A stretch of DNA of 57,776 nt from Akkermansiaceae bacterium (GTDB lineage Bacteria; Verrucomicrobiota; Verrucomicrobiia; Verrucomicrobiales; Akkermansiaceae): assembly GCA_025457665.1 (NCBI GenBank), contig JALOTY010000016.1:1-57776 (forward strand), read 5' to 3'. The notes beneath the pieces are model-generated. The model saw only the letters and a program-made list of their open reading frames with translations, did no database searches and was not told where the DNA came from. Each line of letters begins with the position of its first letter. Within the stretch, counting starts at the first letter, position 1. The translations under genes were made by a program, and so were the position numbers. This document shows, piece after piece, positions 1 to 8,622 of the stretch.

Positions 1-667
1 GGACCACTTCACCCATGACCCCGGACCGGCCTGCTCCGGAAACGCAGCCGTATCGCTCGTTGGCGAGCATCCTTCCGAGCTCATAGCCATCCAGAAGATA
101 AGCCGGATTGGAGATCGTGGCGGAACAGAACACGCAGACATTTCCCGCGTGGTCGGCGGGCAGCGGGGTATCGAATGACTCCACCGGCCCGGTTTCGCCC
201 TCGAACTCTTTCACCCGCCCGGCATCCGGCAGGCCTTTTTCATGAACCTGATTGAGCAGGGCGGTCACGGTCTCCGGGCCGCTGGCTTCGAGAAGGAAAT
301 CACGACGGTTCTGCTTGATTGTACCCATGCGGTTGAGGTGATCCAACACCGCAAAAAACGCATCCCAGGAGCCATCATTGTTCAGAATCACCGTCGCCTT
401 GCCTTTCAGATGGCGGTCGAGCGTTTGGTAGCCGACAAAAATCGAAACCGCCTTGAAAAGGTCCTCCAGCGTCGCTCCTGGCGTGAAAACGAAGGCATCG
501 GACTCCATGATTTTCCGCTCGATGTTCGAAAGCGTGATGCGCTGATCACCATTCGAATTGTAGGTGTCCCACCCCCCGATGCAGAGATGATAGAGCAACC
601 AAGCTCGGGTGGCGCGGGCGGGATCTTGGGCGCCACGGACGGTTCCGGAGATGCGGGCGATTGGCAT
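1..667 (-). CDS. LOG-family (lysine-decarboxylase-like) protein, C-terminus cut by window edge
   Basis: The reading frame is open from an ATG at 667 to the left edge (222 codons). From about residue 178 it carries the start of a LOG Rossmann domain: VCVFCSAT followed by an ISNPAY stretch, ELGRMLA, then VSGAGRSGVMG, which matches the nucleotide-binding glycine stretch of LOG proteins (family role: cytokinin-type nucleoside monophosphate phosphoribohydrolase). The first 150 residues look like the second half of the same fold: SDAFVFTPGATLEDLF, then a valine-rich strand ending ILNNDG and a helix DAFFAVLDHL. The usual PGGxGTxxE motif is reduced to PGATLED there, so that copy is probably not catalytic. 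The gene is divergent from the deaminase 92 bases away. The family call is fairly sure; substrate is unknown and the end of the gene lies outside. Confidence 0.75.
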   Translation of the reverse strand, partial: MPIARISGTVRGAQDPARATRAWLLYHLCIGGWDTYNSNGDQRITLSNIERKIMESDAFVFTPGATLEDLFKAVSIFVGYQTLDRHLKGKATVILNNDGSWDAFFAVLDHLNRMGTIKQNRRDFLLEASGPETVTALLNQVHEKGLPDAGRVKEFEGETGPVESFDTPLPADHAGNVCVFCSATISNPAYLLDGYELGRMLANERYGCVSGAGRSGVMGEVV

Positions 668-759
668 GGATTCTGTTCTGGATTGGCTTCGCCGGGGAAT
701 CCGGCAATGTCCCCTGAGCAAGATGCGTGCCGAAGCGCCTGACCCCCTCTGAAACCACC

Positions 760-1200
760 ATGGATCCCTTCCTCCAAGCCGCCATCGATGAAGCCCGCCT
801 CGGTCTTTCCGAAGGCGGCATTCCCATCGGCAGCGTGATCGTCCACCAAGGCCGCATCATCGGACGCGGACACAATCGACGCGTCCAATCCGGCAGCCCG
901 ACGCTGCATGGGGAAATGGACGCCTTCGAAAACGCCGGCCGTCAGCCCGCCTCGGTTTATCGCGAGTCCATCATCTACACGACGCTGTCCCCGTGCAGCA
1001 TGTGCAGTGGAGCCATCCTTCTCTACGGCATCCCGCGGGTCGTCGTCGGTGAAAACCAAACCTTCATGGGCGAGGAGGAATGGCTGAGATCTCATGGCGT
1101 CGAAGTGACCGTCTTGCAAAACGACGACTGCATTCAACTCATGACCGATTTCATTGCCGCCCGCCCCGATCTCTGGAACGAGGACATCGGCGAACCCTGA
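760..1200 (+). CDS. Fungal-type cytosine deaminase (CDA fold nucleobase deaminase)
   Basis: A 146-residue zinc deaminase that should convert cytosine to uracil in pyrimidine salvage. The zinc site is clear: H50-G-E52 and PC79-S-M-C82. Beyond this generic signature, the protein follows yeast Fcy1 closely: EGGIPIG, RGHN, TLHGE, LSPCSMC, GAILLYGIPR, VVGEN, and the C-terminal RPDLWNEDIGE block, which in yeast supplies the Trp and Asp lining the base pocket (W139 and D142 here). Bacterial TadA and CodA differ in this tail or in fold. The ATG at 760 fits the family length; an in-frame ATG at 727 would add 11 residues with no similarity. It stands alone, with no pyrimidine genes beside it. Confidence 0.85.
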   Translation: MDPFLQAAIDEARLGLSEGGIPIGSVIVHQGRIIGRGHNRRVQSGSPTLHGEMDAFENAGRQPASVYRESIIYTTLSPCSMCSGAILLYGIPRVVVGENQTFMGEEEWLRSHGVEVTVLQNDDCIQLMTDFIAARPDLWNEDIGEP

Positions 1201-1660
1201 GGGAAAATCCTCCGGCGAGGACAGTCTCGCCTGACCCTTTGCGGGACAGGCAAGTTTGCGAGTTCGACATCGATCCGGCAGGGCGTGCCGCTTAGAGGAC
1301 GGATCATCCGGTTGCGAGAAATCTCCGGGTCTTCCGTCCTTCGCCATGTCTTTCCCGAGCTGTCTTTCATCCTTGCCAGGCCTTCATGGATTGCAACAAG
1401 CGCCACCGGAAGATCCCTATCTTGTTCCGCCACGCAGCGTGGGGTCGGAGAAACCCGCAGTCGGGAGGATTGATGCTCCCCCTGCATTCAATCCGCTCTC
1501 TCTCCTTTCCCGGCCCGATGCTCACGATTCAAGCAAGATGCCACCCCAGCTCCGGCAGACGATGTCCCTACCCTCCGCCAGCGCTTCGCTGATCCTGCCC
1601 ACATTCCCGAAGGTCCCCTCCGCCATTTCCCCCCCAAGCACCCTCAGGACCGGGGCTTGT
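1201..1660. other. Intergenic, no gene seen
   Basis: 460 bases between the convergent deaminase and sulfatase genes. Short open frames exist on both strands, but they have no recognisable protein similarity and no ribosome binding site. No clear terminator hairpin or repeat was found. Confidence 0.5.
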
Positions 1661-3319
1661 TCAAGGGTCGAGGATCGCCGCGATGGCTGATCGAGCGCTG
1701 GACTGAAGATGCGGCGATGCGTCCTCTTTCCGCTTTTCGAGCAGTGGCAGGAAGCGGCGCGACTCTTCCGGGTGCAGATGGCAGGCGAGGATGGCCCAAT
1801 GCCTTTCCACCGGCGATTCGGATTCCAAGGCATCGATGATGCTCGGATCCCATTCGACAGCGGTGGCCTGAAAGGCGAGTTCGACCCACCGATCATGAGT
1901 CTTCCCGGCAGCGAGGATGATCTCACGGATGGGCTTTTCCCCCGCCATCTCCTTCCACAAAGCTTCGGGCACCACTCCGGTATCGCGGGTTCCAATCATC
2001 TGGGTTTGAAGCTGGTCGCGCATTTCCTTGAGGATTTCGGCATGCCTGGGATCTGCCGCCAGATTCCGGATTTCCCAGGGGTCGGATTCGAGATCAAACA
2101 AGGCCTCGACCGGCAAGGGCCGGGTCATGAGATCAAGATGATATCCTTTTTCGAGCCGCCCCTCCGAAGCCGCGGATTTCCATGCCTGCCAGGCACCTTG
2201 ACCGAGCGGATATTGGCAGAAGGGAGGCCGATGCAGATGAGGAGTGAAACAACGGATGTACTTGAAGCGGCCATCGGTGAGACCTCGACGCATGCCGGGA
2301 TTTTCATCGAAACGATCGCCATACAAGAACTCGAACTTGCGTGCCGGAACGCGGTCGGGCCCGAGAAAGGCGCGTCCTTGAGTGGATTCCGGCGCGGATA
2401 AACCGGTGAGGGAAAGCAAGGTGGGAGCGAAATCCACAAAGGCGACGGCTTCATCGATCACCTCGCCGGGTTTCCATGGGCTGAGATGCCGGAATTTCTC
2501 CGGAATCCGGATGAGCAAAGGAACCCTGACACCGCTGTCTTCAAGAAAACGTTTGCTGCGGGGCAGTGCACCACCGTGATCGGAGTAATAAAAGACCACC
2601 GTATCCTCGGCGAGTCCCGCGCGCTCCAATTCATCTAACAACTCCCCCACCTGACGATCCATCGCACTGACGAGATCGTGATAAACGGCAGCATCCGCGC
2701 GGATCTCCGGAAGATCGGGAAGCGAGGGTGGGAGTGCCACTTCCGCCGGCGGGACCCGTGGTGTCTTCGGAATCATGCCGACTGCCCGATTCCTGCGGAT
2801 CTGATCCGGGAAGAGCCCGCTTTCGTGGGTGGTGGTGAGATTGATCACCGCCATGAAGGGTTGGCCTGCGGCACGCCGACGGTAATGGGCTTTCCCGGAG
2901 CAATCGTCCCAAAGTGCCGTGTCCTGCCCACGGAAGTTGTAATCGGTCTTGCTACGATTGACGCAGTAGTAACCGGCCTTGCGGAGGATCGTGACGTAGG
3001 GAACGAAGTCGGCAGGAATCGGATGGCGACTGCGCATGTGCTGGGTGCCCATGGTGGGGGCATAGGCTCCCATGAGGATGGTGGATCGAGCGACGGCACA
3101 AACCGGAGCATTGCTATAGGCGCGGGTGAATCGCAGCCCCTCCGCCGCCAGACGGTCGAGCCGAGGCGTGGCGGCCTGGGCATTGCCATAACAACCCAGC
3201 CAATGCGCGGCATTGTCCTCACTGGTGATCCACAGGATGTTCGGCCTTTCCGCAGCGGGCGAGACCGGATTGAGGAGGGACCACAATACAAATCCGAGAA
3301 AATATCGCAGCGAGATCAT
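1661..3319 (-). CDS. Secreted sulfatase (SGSH-like), with variant Cys motif
   Basis: 552 residues with a signal peptide (about 1-22). It belongs to the formylglycine-dependent S1 sulfatases, which remove sulfate esters or N-sulfates from glycans. Seen: RPNILWITSEDNAAHW (metal-binding acidic pair E34-D35), the maturation site N-A-P-V-C74-A-V-A-R, QHMRSR, and FYYSDHGG (metal ligands). The spacing resembles heparan N-sulfatase-like members. The modification motif is normally C-x-P/A-x-R; here position 3 is Val. The last ~90 residues form a helical tail (DPSIIDALESESPVERHWAILACH) that looks HEAT-like rather than part of the sulfatase fold. It is the last gene of a three-gene minus-strand operon, 3 bases after the other sulfatase. 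Confidence 0.88.
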   Translation of the reverse strand: MISLRYFLGFVLWSLLNPVSPAAERPNILWITSEDNAAHWLGCYGNAQAATPRLDRLAAEGLRFTRAYSNAPVCAVARSTILMGAYAPTMGTQHMRSRHPIPADFVPYVTILRKAGYYCVNRSKTDYNFRGQDTALWDDCSGKAHYRRRAAGQPFMAVINLTTTHESGLFPDQIRRNRAVGMIPKTPRVPPAEVALPPSLPDLPEIRADAAVYHDLVSAMDRQVGELLDELERAGLAEDTVVFYYSDHGGALPRSKRFLEDSGVRVPLLIRIPEKFRHLSPWKPGEVIDEAVAFVDFAPTLLSLTGLSAPESTQGRAFLGPDRVPARKFEFLYGDRFDENPGMRRGLTDGRFKYIRCFTPHLHRPPFCQYPLGQGAWQAWKSAASEGRLEKGYHLDLMTRPLPVEALFDLESDPWEIRNLAADPRHAEILKEMRDQLQTQMIGTRDTGVVPEALWKEMAGEKPIREIILAAGKTHDRWVELAFQATAVEWDPSIIDALESESPVERHWAILACHLHPEESRRFLPLLEKRKEDASPHLQSSARSAIAAILDP

Positions 3320-3322
3320 GAT

Positions 3323-4750
3323 TCAATTCCCCTCAAGGGGCGTATTCGGGGTTTCCCTCACTTTCGGCAGAGGAGCATCGACCTTATCGAGCCAGAGCAG
3401 CAGCTCATCGAGAAGTTCATCGCGCTTGGCGGATTCATCGGCGGCGAGATCCTTTCTTTCCCCTTCATCACGTCCGAGATGATAGAGTTCCACCGCGCCA
3501 TTTCCTGGGATCGAAGCGCGCCCGCCATCGAGCAACCATTCCTCGTGAAAAAGGTGAAGTTTCCATGGACCGCGACGGATGACGGAAACCGGACGCGTGC
3601 GGAAACCCAGGTCGACATCCGATGGCCGTCCGCGCCGCACCGGGGAATCGAGATACCCCGGGAAATGCCAGAAAAGCGCTCGCGAGGAAAAAGGCTCACC
3701 GGCAAAGAGCGGGGCAAGATCCGCGCCGTCCATGAGATGCTTTTCGGGCCAAGGAATCCCTGCGGCGGCAAGGAAAGTCGGGAACAGATCGACCTGATGA
3801 ACCGGCTCGCCGCAGCGGCTGCCGGGCTCGATTTTTCCCGGCCAGCGGATCACCATGGGGACGCGGATGCCACCCTCGTAGTAGCCGCCCTTGTTGCCGC
3901 GCAGGGGCTCTTGGGACGATTCATTTGTGGCACCGTTGTCCGATGTGAAAACCACCATGGTTTCCCTGGCCATGCCTTCCCGATCCAAGGCATCTAACAG
4001 AATGCCAAGGCTGGTATCGAGATCCGCAAGGCACGCGGCATAAAGCGCCGCCTTTTTCCGAGGAGTCTTCCGCTCGAATCGCTCCAAGGTCGCCGGCCGG
4101 GCTTCAAGGGTGGAGTGGATGGCGTGATGGGAAACAAAAGCGAAGAAGGGTTTCTCTTCGGCGCGGGAGCGTTTCATGAACTCCAGCGCGGCGCGGGTGA
4201 TGGAAAAGGCCCCTTTCGGGTCGTCGGGCTCATCGCGTCGGAGGTTGGGATTCGGGTGGCGGGGATCAAAGACGACATCGAATCCCTGATCCGCCGGCTG
4301 GGCGCCTTCGGGGCCATCGAGGTGCCATTTGCCGAAGAGACCGGTGGCATATCCCGCGCCGCGCAGAACTTCGGCGAGGGTGAGGGTTTTTTCCGGAAGT
4401 CCGGAGCGATTGGGGACAGCGATGAGCCGCTGCGATGCCTTCGGCCCCCGCGTGGTGGAGCCCACGGCATACACCCCATGGCGCGGCGTGTAGGTGCCGG
4501 AATGCAGACAAGCCCGGCTTGGCGCGCAGTTCCCGGCACCCGCATAAGCGGCCTGAAACACCATGGCCTCTGCCGCCAATTGATCGAGCCGTGGCGTCTC
4601 ATGAGTGGGATGACCTTGGTAAGAGGGATCTTTCCAGCCGAGATCATCGGCGTAGACCACAACGATGTTCGGCCTGGCAATGACCACCGAAAGGGTGGCC
4701 AAGAAGAGCAGAACGATGGATTTCCACGATGGACCGGGCTTCGCGTTCAT
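3323..4750 (-). CDS. Secreted sulfatase, classical C-A-P-S-R type
   Basis: 475 residues from the ATG at 4750; a TTG at 4771 would overlap the upstream stop and add seven residues. A signal peptide (WKSIVLLFLATLSVVIA) is followed by the sulfatase N-lobe: YADDLGW (D35, D36 bind Ca), the maturation motif NC75APSR, FGKWHLDG (Lys-His), HAIHS, and VVFTSDNGA (Asp-Asn metal ligands). The order and spacing are those of GalNAc-6-sulfatase/arylsulfatase-like S1 members. It needs a formylglycine-generating enzyme, none of which is in this window. Co-transcription with a second sulfatase suggests stepwise desulfation of one polysaccharide; the substrate cannot be read from sequence. Confidence 0.92.
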   Translation of the reverse strand: MNAKPGPSWKSIVLLFLATLSVVIARPNIVVVYADDLGWKDPSYQGHPTHETPRLDQLAAEAMVFQAAYAGAGNCAPSRACLHSGTYTPRHGVYAVGSTTRGPKASQRLIAVPNRSGLPEKTLTLAEVLRGAGYATGLFGKWHLDGPEGAQPADQGFDVVFDPRHPNPNLRRDEPDDPKGAFSITRAALEFMKRSRAEEKPFFAFVSHHAIHSTLEARPATLERFERKTPRKKAALYAACLADLDTSLGILLDALDREGMARETMVVFTSDNGATNESSQEPLRGNKGGYYEGGIRVPMVIRWPGKIEPGSRCGEPVHQVDLFPTFLAAAGIPWPEKHLMDGADLAPLFAGEPFSSRALFWHFPGYLDSPVRRGRPSDVDLGFRTRPVSVIRRGPWKLHLFHEEWLLDGGRASIPGNGAVELYHLGRDEGERKDLAADESAKRDELLDELLLWLDKVDAPLPKVRETPNTPLEGN

Positions 4751-4767
4751 CGTGGCAACACCGGTTT

Positions 4768-5610
4768 TCAAACTTTGGTTTCTTCTGACTCCGTGGTCGG
4801 AGTCGCATCCGCCGCCTCTTCCGGCGTGGAGCTGATTTCGTAATCGATGATCTCACCGGAAAACCCGGCCTTCAGTTCAGCCATGAGTTTCTCGGCGGGT
4901 TGGCCCTGTTCGATGCCGAAGCCTCCATAAGTCAGACCATCGATGCGGATCTTTCTTTCCGTCCCGCCCTCACTCTTGGCCCAGGCGAAGGCGAGGCCCT
5001 TGCGTTGCCAGTGCCGGAGGTCGAGACGGACCAACTCGGACAGCTTCACCGGAGCACCGCCGGCCGGGTGGAAGGTGCCATCTTCCATCCGCATCGATCT
5101 TCCCATGGTTCTCAGCAGGAAAAACAGGGCGACGATGGTCAGCGTGAGACAGATCCAGAAGACATACCATTGTTCGGCGATCTTGCGGGCATCATAGGGC
5201 GTGTCGGGAAGTTTGGCCTTGAGTCCGACGCGCTCGCGATAGGGATCGAAGAGCTTTTCCGGCCAGGCATCCAGCCCGGCCTTCACCGCGGCGAAGTCCC
5301 AAAGTTCCTCCGGCCAAGGAATCGAATCCGGCGTCCCCACTGGCAGGACACTGCGGTCTTCCGGCAGGGCGATCTTCTGGGTGGAGGCAAACTCGCGCCA
5401 CTCCGCCGGGCCCAATTCGTTTTGTTTTTCGCCAAAGGCCGCGACTGCCGCGGCGAAGGCCTGCTTGTGGTAATAAACGAGATTTTTGTCCCGGTATCCC
5501 CACTTCCCGTCCTTGTAGAACATCACGGCGAAAATCCCGAACATCAGGATCATGGCGGCGGCGCGCAGCAGGAACCAGGGGGTGGGTTTGCAGACGATCG
5601 AGGACGGCAT
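4768..5610 (-). CDS. Two-span membrane protein of unknown function
   Basis: 280 residues from the ATG at 5610 (a TTG at 5634 would extend it by 8). One membrane segment lies near residues 13-30 (WFLLRAAAMILMFGIFAVMF) and another near 155-175 (WYVFWICLTLTIVALFFLL), with a soluble loop of about 120 residues rich in Trp and Pro between them. A C-terminal soluble domain follows (RKIRIDGLTYGGFGIEQGQPAEKLM) with an acidic Thr/Glu tail. I recognise no enzyme motif. It is the first gene of the operon with the two sulfatases (17 bases before the next start). The layout recalls verrucomicrobial hypothetical membrane proteins with a PH-like C-terminal domain, but I cannot name a family. Confidence 0.6.
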   Translation of the reverse strand: MPSSIVCKPTPWFLLRAAAMILMFGIFAVMFYKDGKWGYRDKNLVYYHKQAFAAAVAAFGEKQNELGPAEWREFASTQKIALPEDRSVLPVGTPDSIPWPEELWDFAAVKAGLDAWPEKLFDPYRERVGLKAKLPDTPYDARKIAEQWYVFWICLTLTIVALFFLLRTMGRSMRMEDGTFHPAGGAPVKLSELVRLDLRHWQRKGLAFAWAKSEGGTERKIRIDGLTYGGFGIEQGQPAEKLMAELKAGFSGEIIDYEISSTPEEAADATPTTESEETKV

Positions 5611-5715
5611 GGGCTGGCGATACGAAACCGGCAATCCCGCCGCTTGGCAAGCTCATGCTGAACGAGATCCGCTTTTGACGAAATCCGCCGGACGTCGCAT
5701 GGTCCGCCCGCACCG

Positions 5716-6861
5716 ATGCCTTTTTCCACTGAAATCGAAGATGCGCTGGCTCATCCGAGTCCCCTGCTCCGGCGTTTCTCGGCCTTGATCGAGCCGACCG
5801 ACGACGTCCGCCTGCGCGAAATGACCCGCCGCTCGGCCACGCTCACGCGCCACCACTTCGGCCGCACCATGAGGCTTTTTGCCCCGCTCTATGTTTCCAA
5901 CGAGTGCGTGAACAACTGCACCTACTGTGGATTTTCCCGGGACAACCCCATCCTGCGGACCACTCTTACGGTGCCACAGGTCGTCACCGAAGCCCGCCAC
6001 CTCCACGGGCTCGGGTTCCGCAACATCCTGCTGGTGGCCGGGGAGCATCCGAAATTCGTTTCCGATGGCTACCTCCAGGAATGCCTGGACGCCCTCCGTC
6101 CCTTCGTCCCGACCCTCGCCCTTGAAGTCGGCCCCATGGAGGACCCACAGTATGCGGAGATCGTTTCCCACGGCGCGGAAGGTCTGGTGGTCTATCAGGA
6201 AACCTACCACGAGCCCACCTACCGCCAGCTCCACACCGCCGGTCCGAAGAAAGATTACCGCTGGCGACTGGATTGCCCGGAGCGCGCCTACCGCGGGGGA
6301 TTCCGCCGCATCGGTCTCGGGGCGCTGTTTGGCCTGGCCGACTGGAGGGTCGAGGCGATGAGCCTTGCCGCCCATTTGGAATACCTGCTCAAGCACTGCT
6401 GGAAGGCGCAGTTCACCGTGGCCTTCCCGCGCATGAGGCCCTATGCGGGAAACTATCAATACAGCCCGGACCCCGATCTCTTCCTTTCGGATCGGGCGCT
6501 GGTCCAGCTCGTCAGCGCGTTCCGACTGGTTTTCCCGCAGGTGGGCATCGTGCTCTCCACCCGCGAGCCGGCGAATCTTCGCGATGCGCTCGCGCCCCTT
6601 GGGATCACCCACATGTCCGCCGGAGCGAGAACCGAGCCGGGCGGATACACCGGAGCCGGTCACGATGACCTTCACCTCACCGTCCGCGGTCGCCGGGTGG
6701 AAATGTCCACGAAGACCGGCTGCGAACGCGCCACCGAGCAATTTCAAATCCACGACCAGCGCAGCCCGTCGGAAGTGGCCACCGCGCTGCGCGCGCTTTC
6801 TCTGGACCCGGTTTGGAAGGACTGGGACGACGCCATCCTCGACCCCAGCCCGCTGCCATGA
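5716..6861 (+). CDS. thiH: 2-iminoacetate synthase ThiH
   Basis: 381 residues, a radical-SAM enzyme that cleaves tyrosine to dehydroglycine and p-cresol for the thiazole half of thiamine. The [4Fe-4S] motif is complete: C64-VNN-C68-TY-C71-GF. Other ThiH blocks are present: LLVAGEHPKFV, ALEVGPM, VYQETYH, HTAGPKKDYRWRLD, GLGALFGLADWR, and the C-terminal STREPANLRD and MSAGARTEPGGY. Length matches E. coli ThiH (377). thiS follows with a 4-base ATGA overlap, so translation is probably coupled. No TPP riboswitch was found in the short 105-base upstream gap, so control must lie elsewhere. Confidence 0.95.
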   Translation: MPFSTEIEDALAHPSPLLRRFSALIEPTDDVRLREMTRRSATLTRHHFGRTMRLFAPLYVSNECVNNCTYCGFSRDNPILRTTLTVPQVVTEARHLHGLGFRNILLVAGEHPKFVSDGYLQECLDALRPFVPTLALEVGPMEDPQYAEIVSHGAEGLVVYQETYHEPTYRQLHTAGPKKDYRWRLDCPERAYRGGFRRIGLGALFGLADWRVEAMSLAAHLEYLLKHCWKAQFTVAFPRMRPYAGNYQYSPDPDLFLSDRALVQLVSAFRLVFPQVGIVLSTREPANLRDALAPLGITHMSAGARTEPGGYTGAGHDDLHLTVRGRRVEMSTKTGCERATEQFQIHDQRSPSEVATALRALSLDPVWKDWDDAILDPSPLP

Positions 6862-7061
6862 ACCTCACGATCAACGGCCAAATCCAGGAATTGCCCAATT
6901 CGGTGAGCAGCCTCGCCGACCTCCTTCAACACCTCGGGCTTGGCGGGAAGCCGGTGGTGGTCGAACGCAACCACCAAGCCATGCCACCTTCCACCCACGC
7001 CACCATCGTATTGACCGAGGGTGACGTGTTGGAAATCGTGACCATTTCCGCCGGGGGCTGA
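6858..7061 (+). CDS. thiS: Sulfur carrier protein ThiS
   Basis: 67 residues, a ubiquitin-like sulfur carrier that is adenylated and thiocarboxylated at its C-terminal glycine to deliver sulfur to thiazole synthase ThiG. It starts MNLTINGQ and ends EIVTISAGG, with the diagnostic terminal Gly-Gly. It also has VSSLADLLQHLGL and VVVERNHQAMP, typical of ThiS, and EGDVLEIV. The start at 6858 overlaps the thiH stop. The usual partner thiG is not next door; the following gene is on the opposite strand. Confidence 0.95.
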   Translation: MNLTINGQIQELPNSVSSLADLLQHLGLGGKPVVVERNHQAMPPSTHATIVLTEGDVLEIVTISAGG

Positions 7062-7068
7062 CCGAATC

Positions 7069-8439
7069 TCAAGCGAGGTCCGGCTCCCAGCCGCTGTGGT
7101 AGGCGCGCTTGATGAAGGCGCCGGCGGCGTCCTCACCGCGGGCGACCATGTTCGCGGCATCCCAATCGATCTTCTTGCCAAGACGCACGGCAAGGTTGCC
7201 GGCGAGGACCATCTCGGTGAGCGGACCGGCGTGGTCGACAAAGTTCGAGACCGGCTTCGGCCCCTCGCCACGGATGGCGCGGGCGAGTTCCTGGGTCGGT
7301 CCGCCTTTGACCCGCTCATAGGTCGGCTTGATCGTCCGGGCTTTGGCCTTGAGCTTCTCGTCGAAAATCACCGGGGTGCTCGAGCAGTAGGCATCGCTGC
7401 AATACATCACGCCCTCGGTGCCCACGAAAACCTGGCCGAACTGCTCGTTGAGCTGCAAATCCTTCGGAATGCCGGGCGGGCGGATGAAACCCTTGTCGGT
7501 ATTGACGTTCGCAAAACCGTCCTGCCAGAGCATTTTCACGGGAGCGCGGCCGTTGCGTGCCGGGAAGAGGTATTCGATGGTCGAACGCTGCGGCGCGGTC
7601 ACATCGTCGAATTCGGAGACATTCGAAGCCTCCACCACGAAATCCCCACGCAGGTCCAGCGCCCAGAAGGCCGAGTTCATGCTGTGGCAGCCGATGTCGC
7701 CCAAGGCCCCGCAGCCGTAATCCCAGAAACCCCGCCAAGCAAAGGGGTGAATCTTCGGGTTGTAGGGGCGGCGGGCTGCCACCGAGCCCTGCCAGAGGTC
7801 CCATTTCAAGGTATCCGGCACCGGAGTTTCAGGGAAGGCGATGCCCTTACCCTGCGGCCAGATCGGACGGTTCGTCCAGTAGTGGACTTCCTTCACCTCG
7901 CCGATGACACCAGCCTCGATCCATTCGCGTAGCAGCCGGGTGCCGGTCATCGTCGCCCCTTGATTGCCCATCACGGTCATCAGGCCCTTTTTCTTCGCGT
8001 ATTCGGCGAGAGCGCGGGCTTCCCAGATCGTGTTCGTCAGCGGCTTCTGCACGAAGACGTGCTTGCCACGGCGCATGGCCTCCAGGGCGATGGGAAAGTG
8101 CATGTGGTCCGCCGTGGAAACGGTCACGACATCGATCTTGTCGCCCATTTCCTCCAACATCTCACGGAAATCGAAGAACTTCTTCGCGTTCGGGAAACGG
8201 TCGAAAGTGCCTTTGGCGTGGGCGTGATCGATGTCGCAAAGGGCCACGATTTCATTGCCGTTGGCGATTTCGCTGATGTCACCCGCGCCCTTGCCTGCGC
8301 AGCCGACCGCCGCCACCTGGAGTTTTTTGAGAGCCGGTTCCTGACCGAGCAGAAGATTCGGTGCGAGGGCGGCACCGGCAAAAAGGGAACCGGATTTCAA
8401 GAATCCACGGCGGCTGACGTAGGGTCGGATGGTTTTCAC
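7069..8439 (-). CDS. Tat-exported Gfo/Idh/MocA-family oxidoreductase
   Basis: 456 residues from a GTG at 8439; an ATG at 8475 would add 12. A twin-arginine signal (SRRGFLKSGSLFAGAA) precedes a Rossmann NAD(P) domain (LQVAAVGCAGKGAGDI, VALCDIDH) and the family signature VSTADHMHFPIALEAM-RRGKHVFVQKPL, in which the EKP lysine motif reads QKP. The C-terminal α/β domain has WDYGCGALGDIGCHSM. Family members oxidise or epimerise sugars; exported members with this signature are abundant in Verrucomicrobia and Planctomycetes and are thought to act on polysaccharide-derived sugars. Function beyond the family is inference. The gene converges on thiS. Confidence 0.9.
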   Translation of the reverse strand: MKTIRPYVSRRGFLKSGSLFAGAALAPNLLLGQEPALKKLQVAAVGCAGKGAGDISEIANGNEIVALCDIDHAHAKGTFDRFPNAKKFFDFREMLEEMGDKIDVVTVSTADHMHFPIALEAMRRGKHVFVQKPLTNTIWEARALAEYAKKKGLMTVMGNQGATMTGTRLLREWIEAGVIGEVKEVHYWTNRPIWPQGKGIAFPETPVPDTLKWDLWQGSVAARRPYNPKIHPFAWRGFWDYGCGALGDIGCHSMNSAFWALDLRGDFVVEASNVSEFDDVTAPQRSTIEYLFPARNGRAPVKMLWQDGFANVNTDKGFIRPPGIPKDLQLNEQFGQVFVGTEGVMYCSDAYCSSTPVIFDEKLKAKARTIKPTYERVKGGPTQELARAIRGEGPKPVSNFVDHAGPLTEMVLAGNLAVRLGKKIDWDAANMVARGEDAAGAFIKRAYHSGWEPDLA

Positions 8440-8622
8440 GATGCCTGATACGTCAATGGATCCGGGCTTTGTCATCCAGCGGAAAATTCCCGTCTCTACG
8501 GGATGCCCTTCCGGATGGGCGCCGGGGCCAGGAATCCGACATTCGCGCAAATCCTGTCGCCGCCCCCCGGCTCCCTCGCTCCGGCCTTGATCCCCGCGGC
8601 GGGTTGGGAAACACTCCGCGCC

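Noticed and set aside
5635..5715. TPP riboswitch upstream of thiH
   Set aside because: The gap is too short and lacks the CUGAGA and ACCUGA core motifs of the aptamer.
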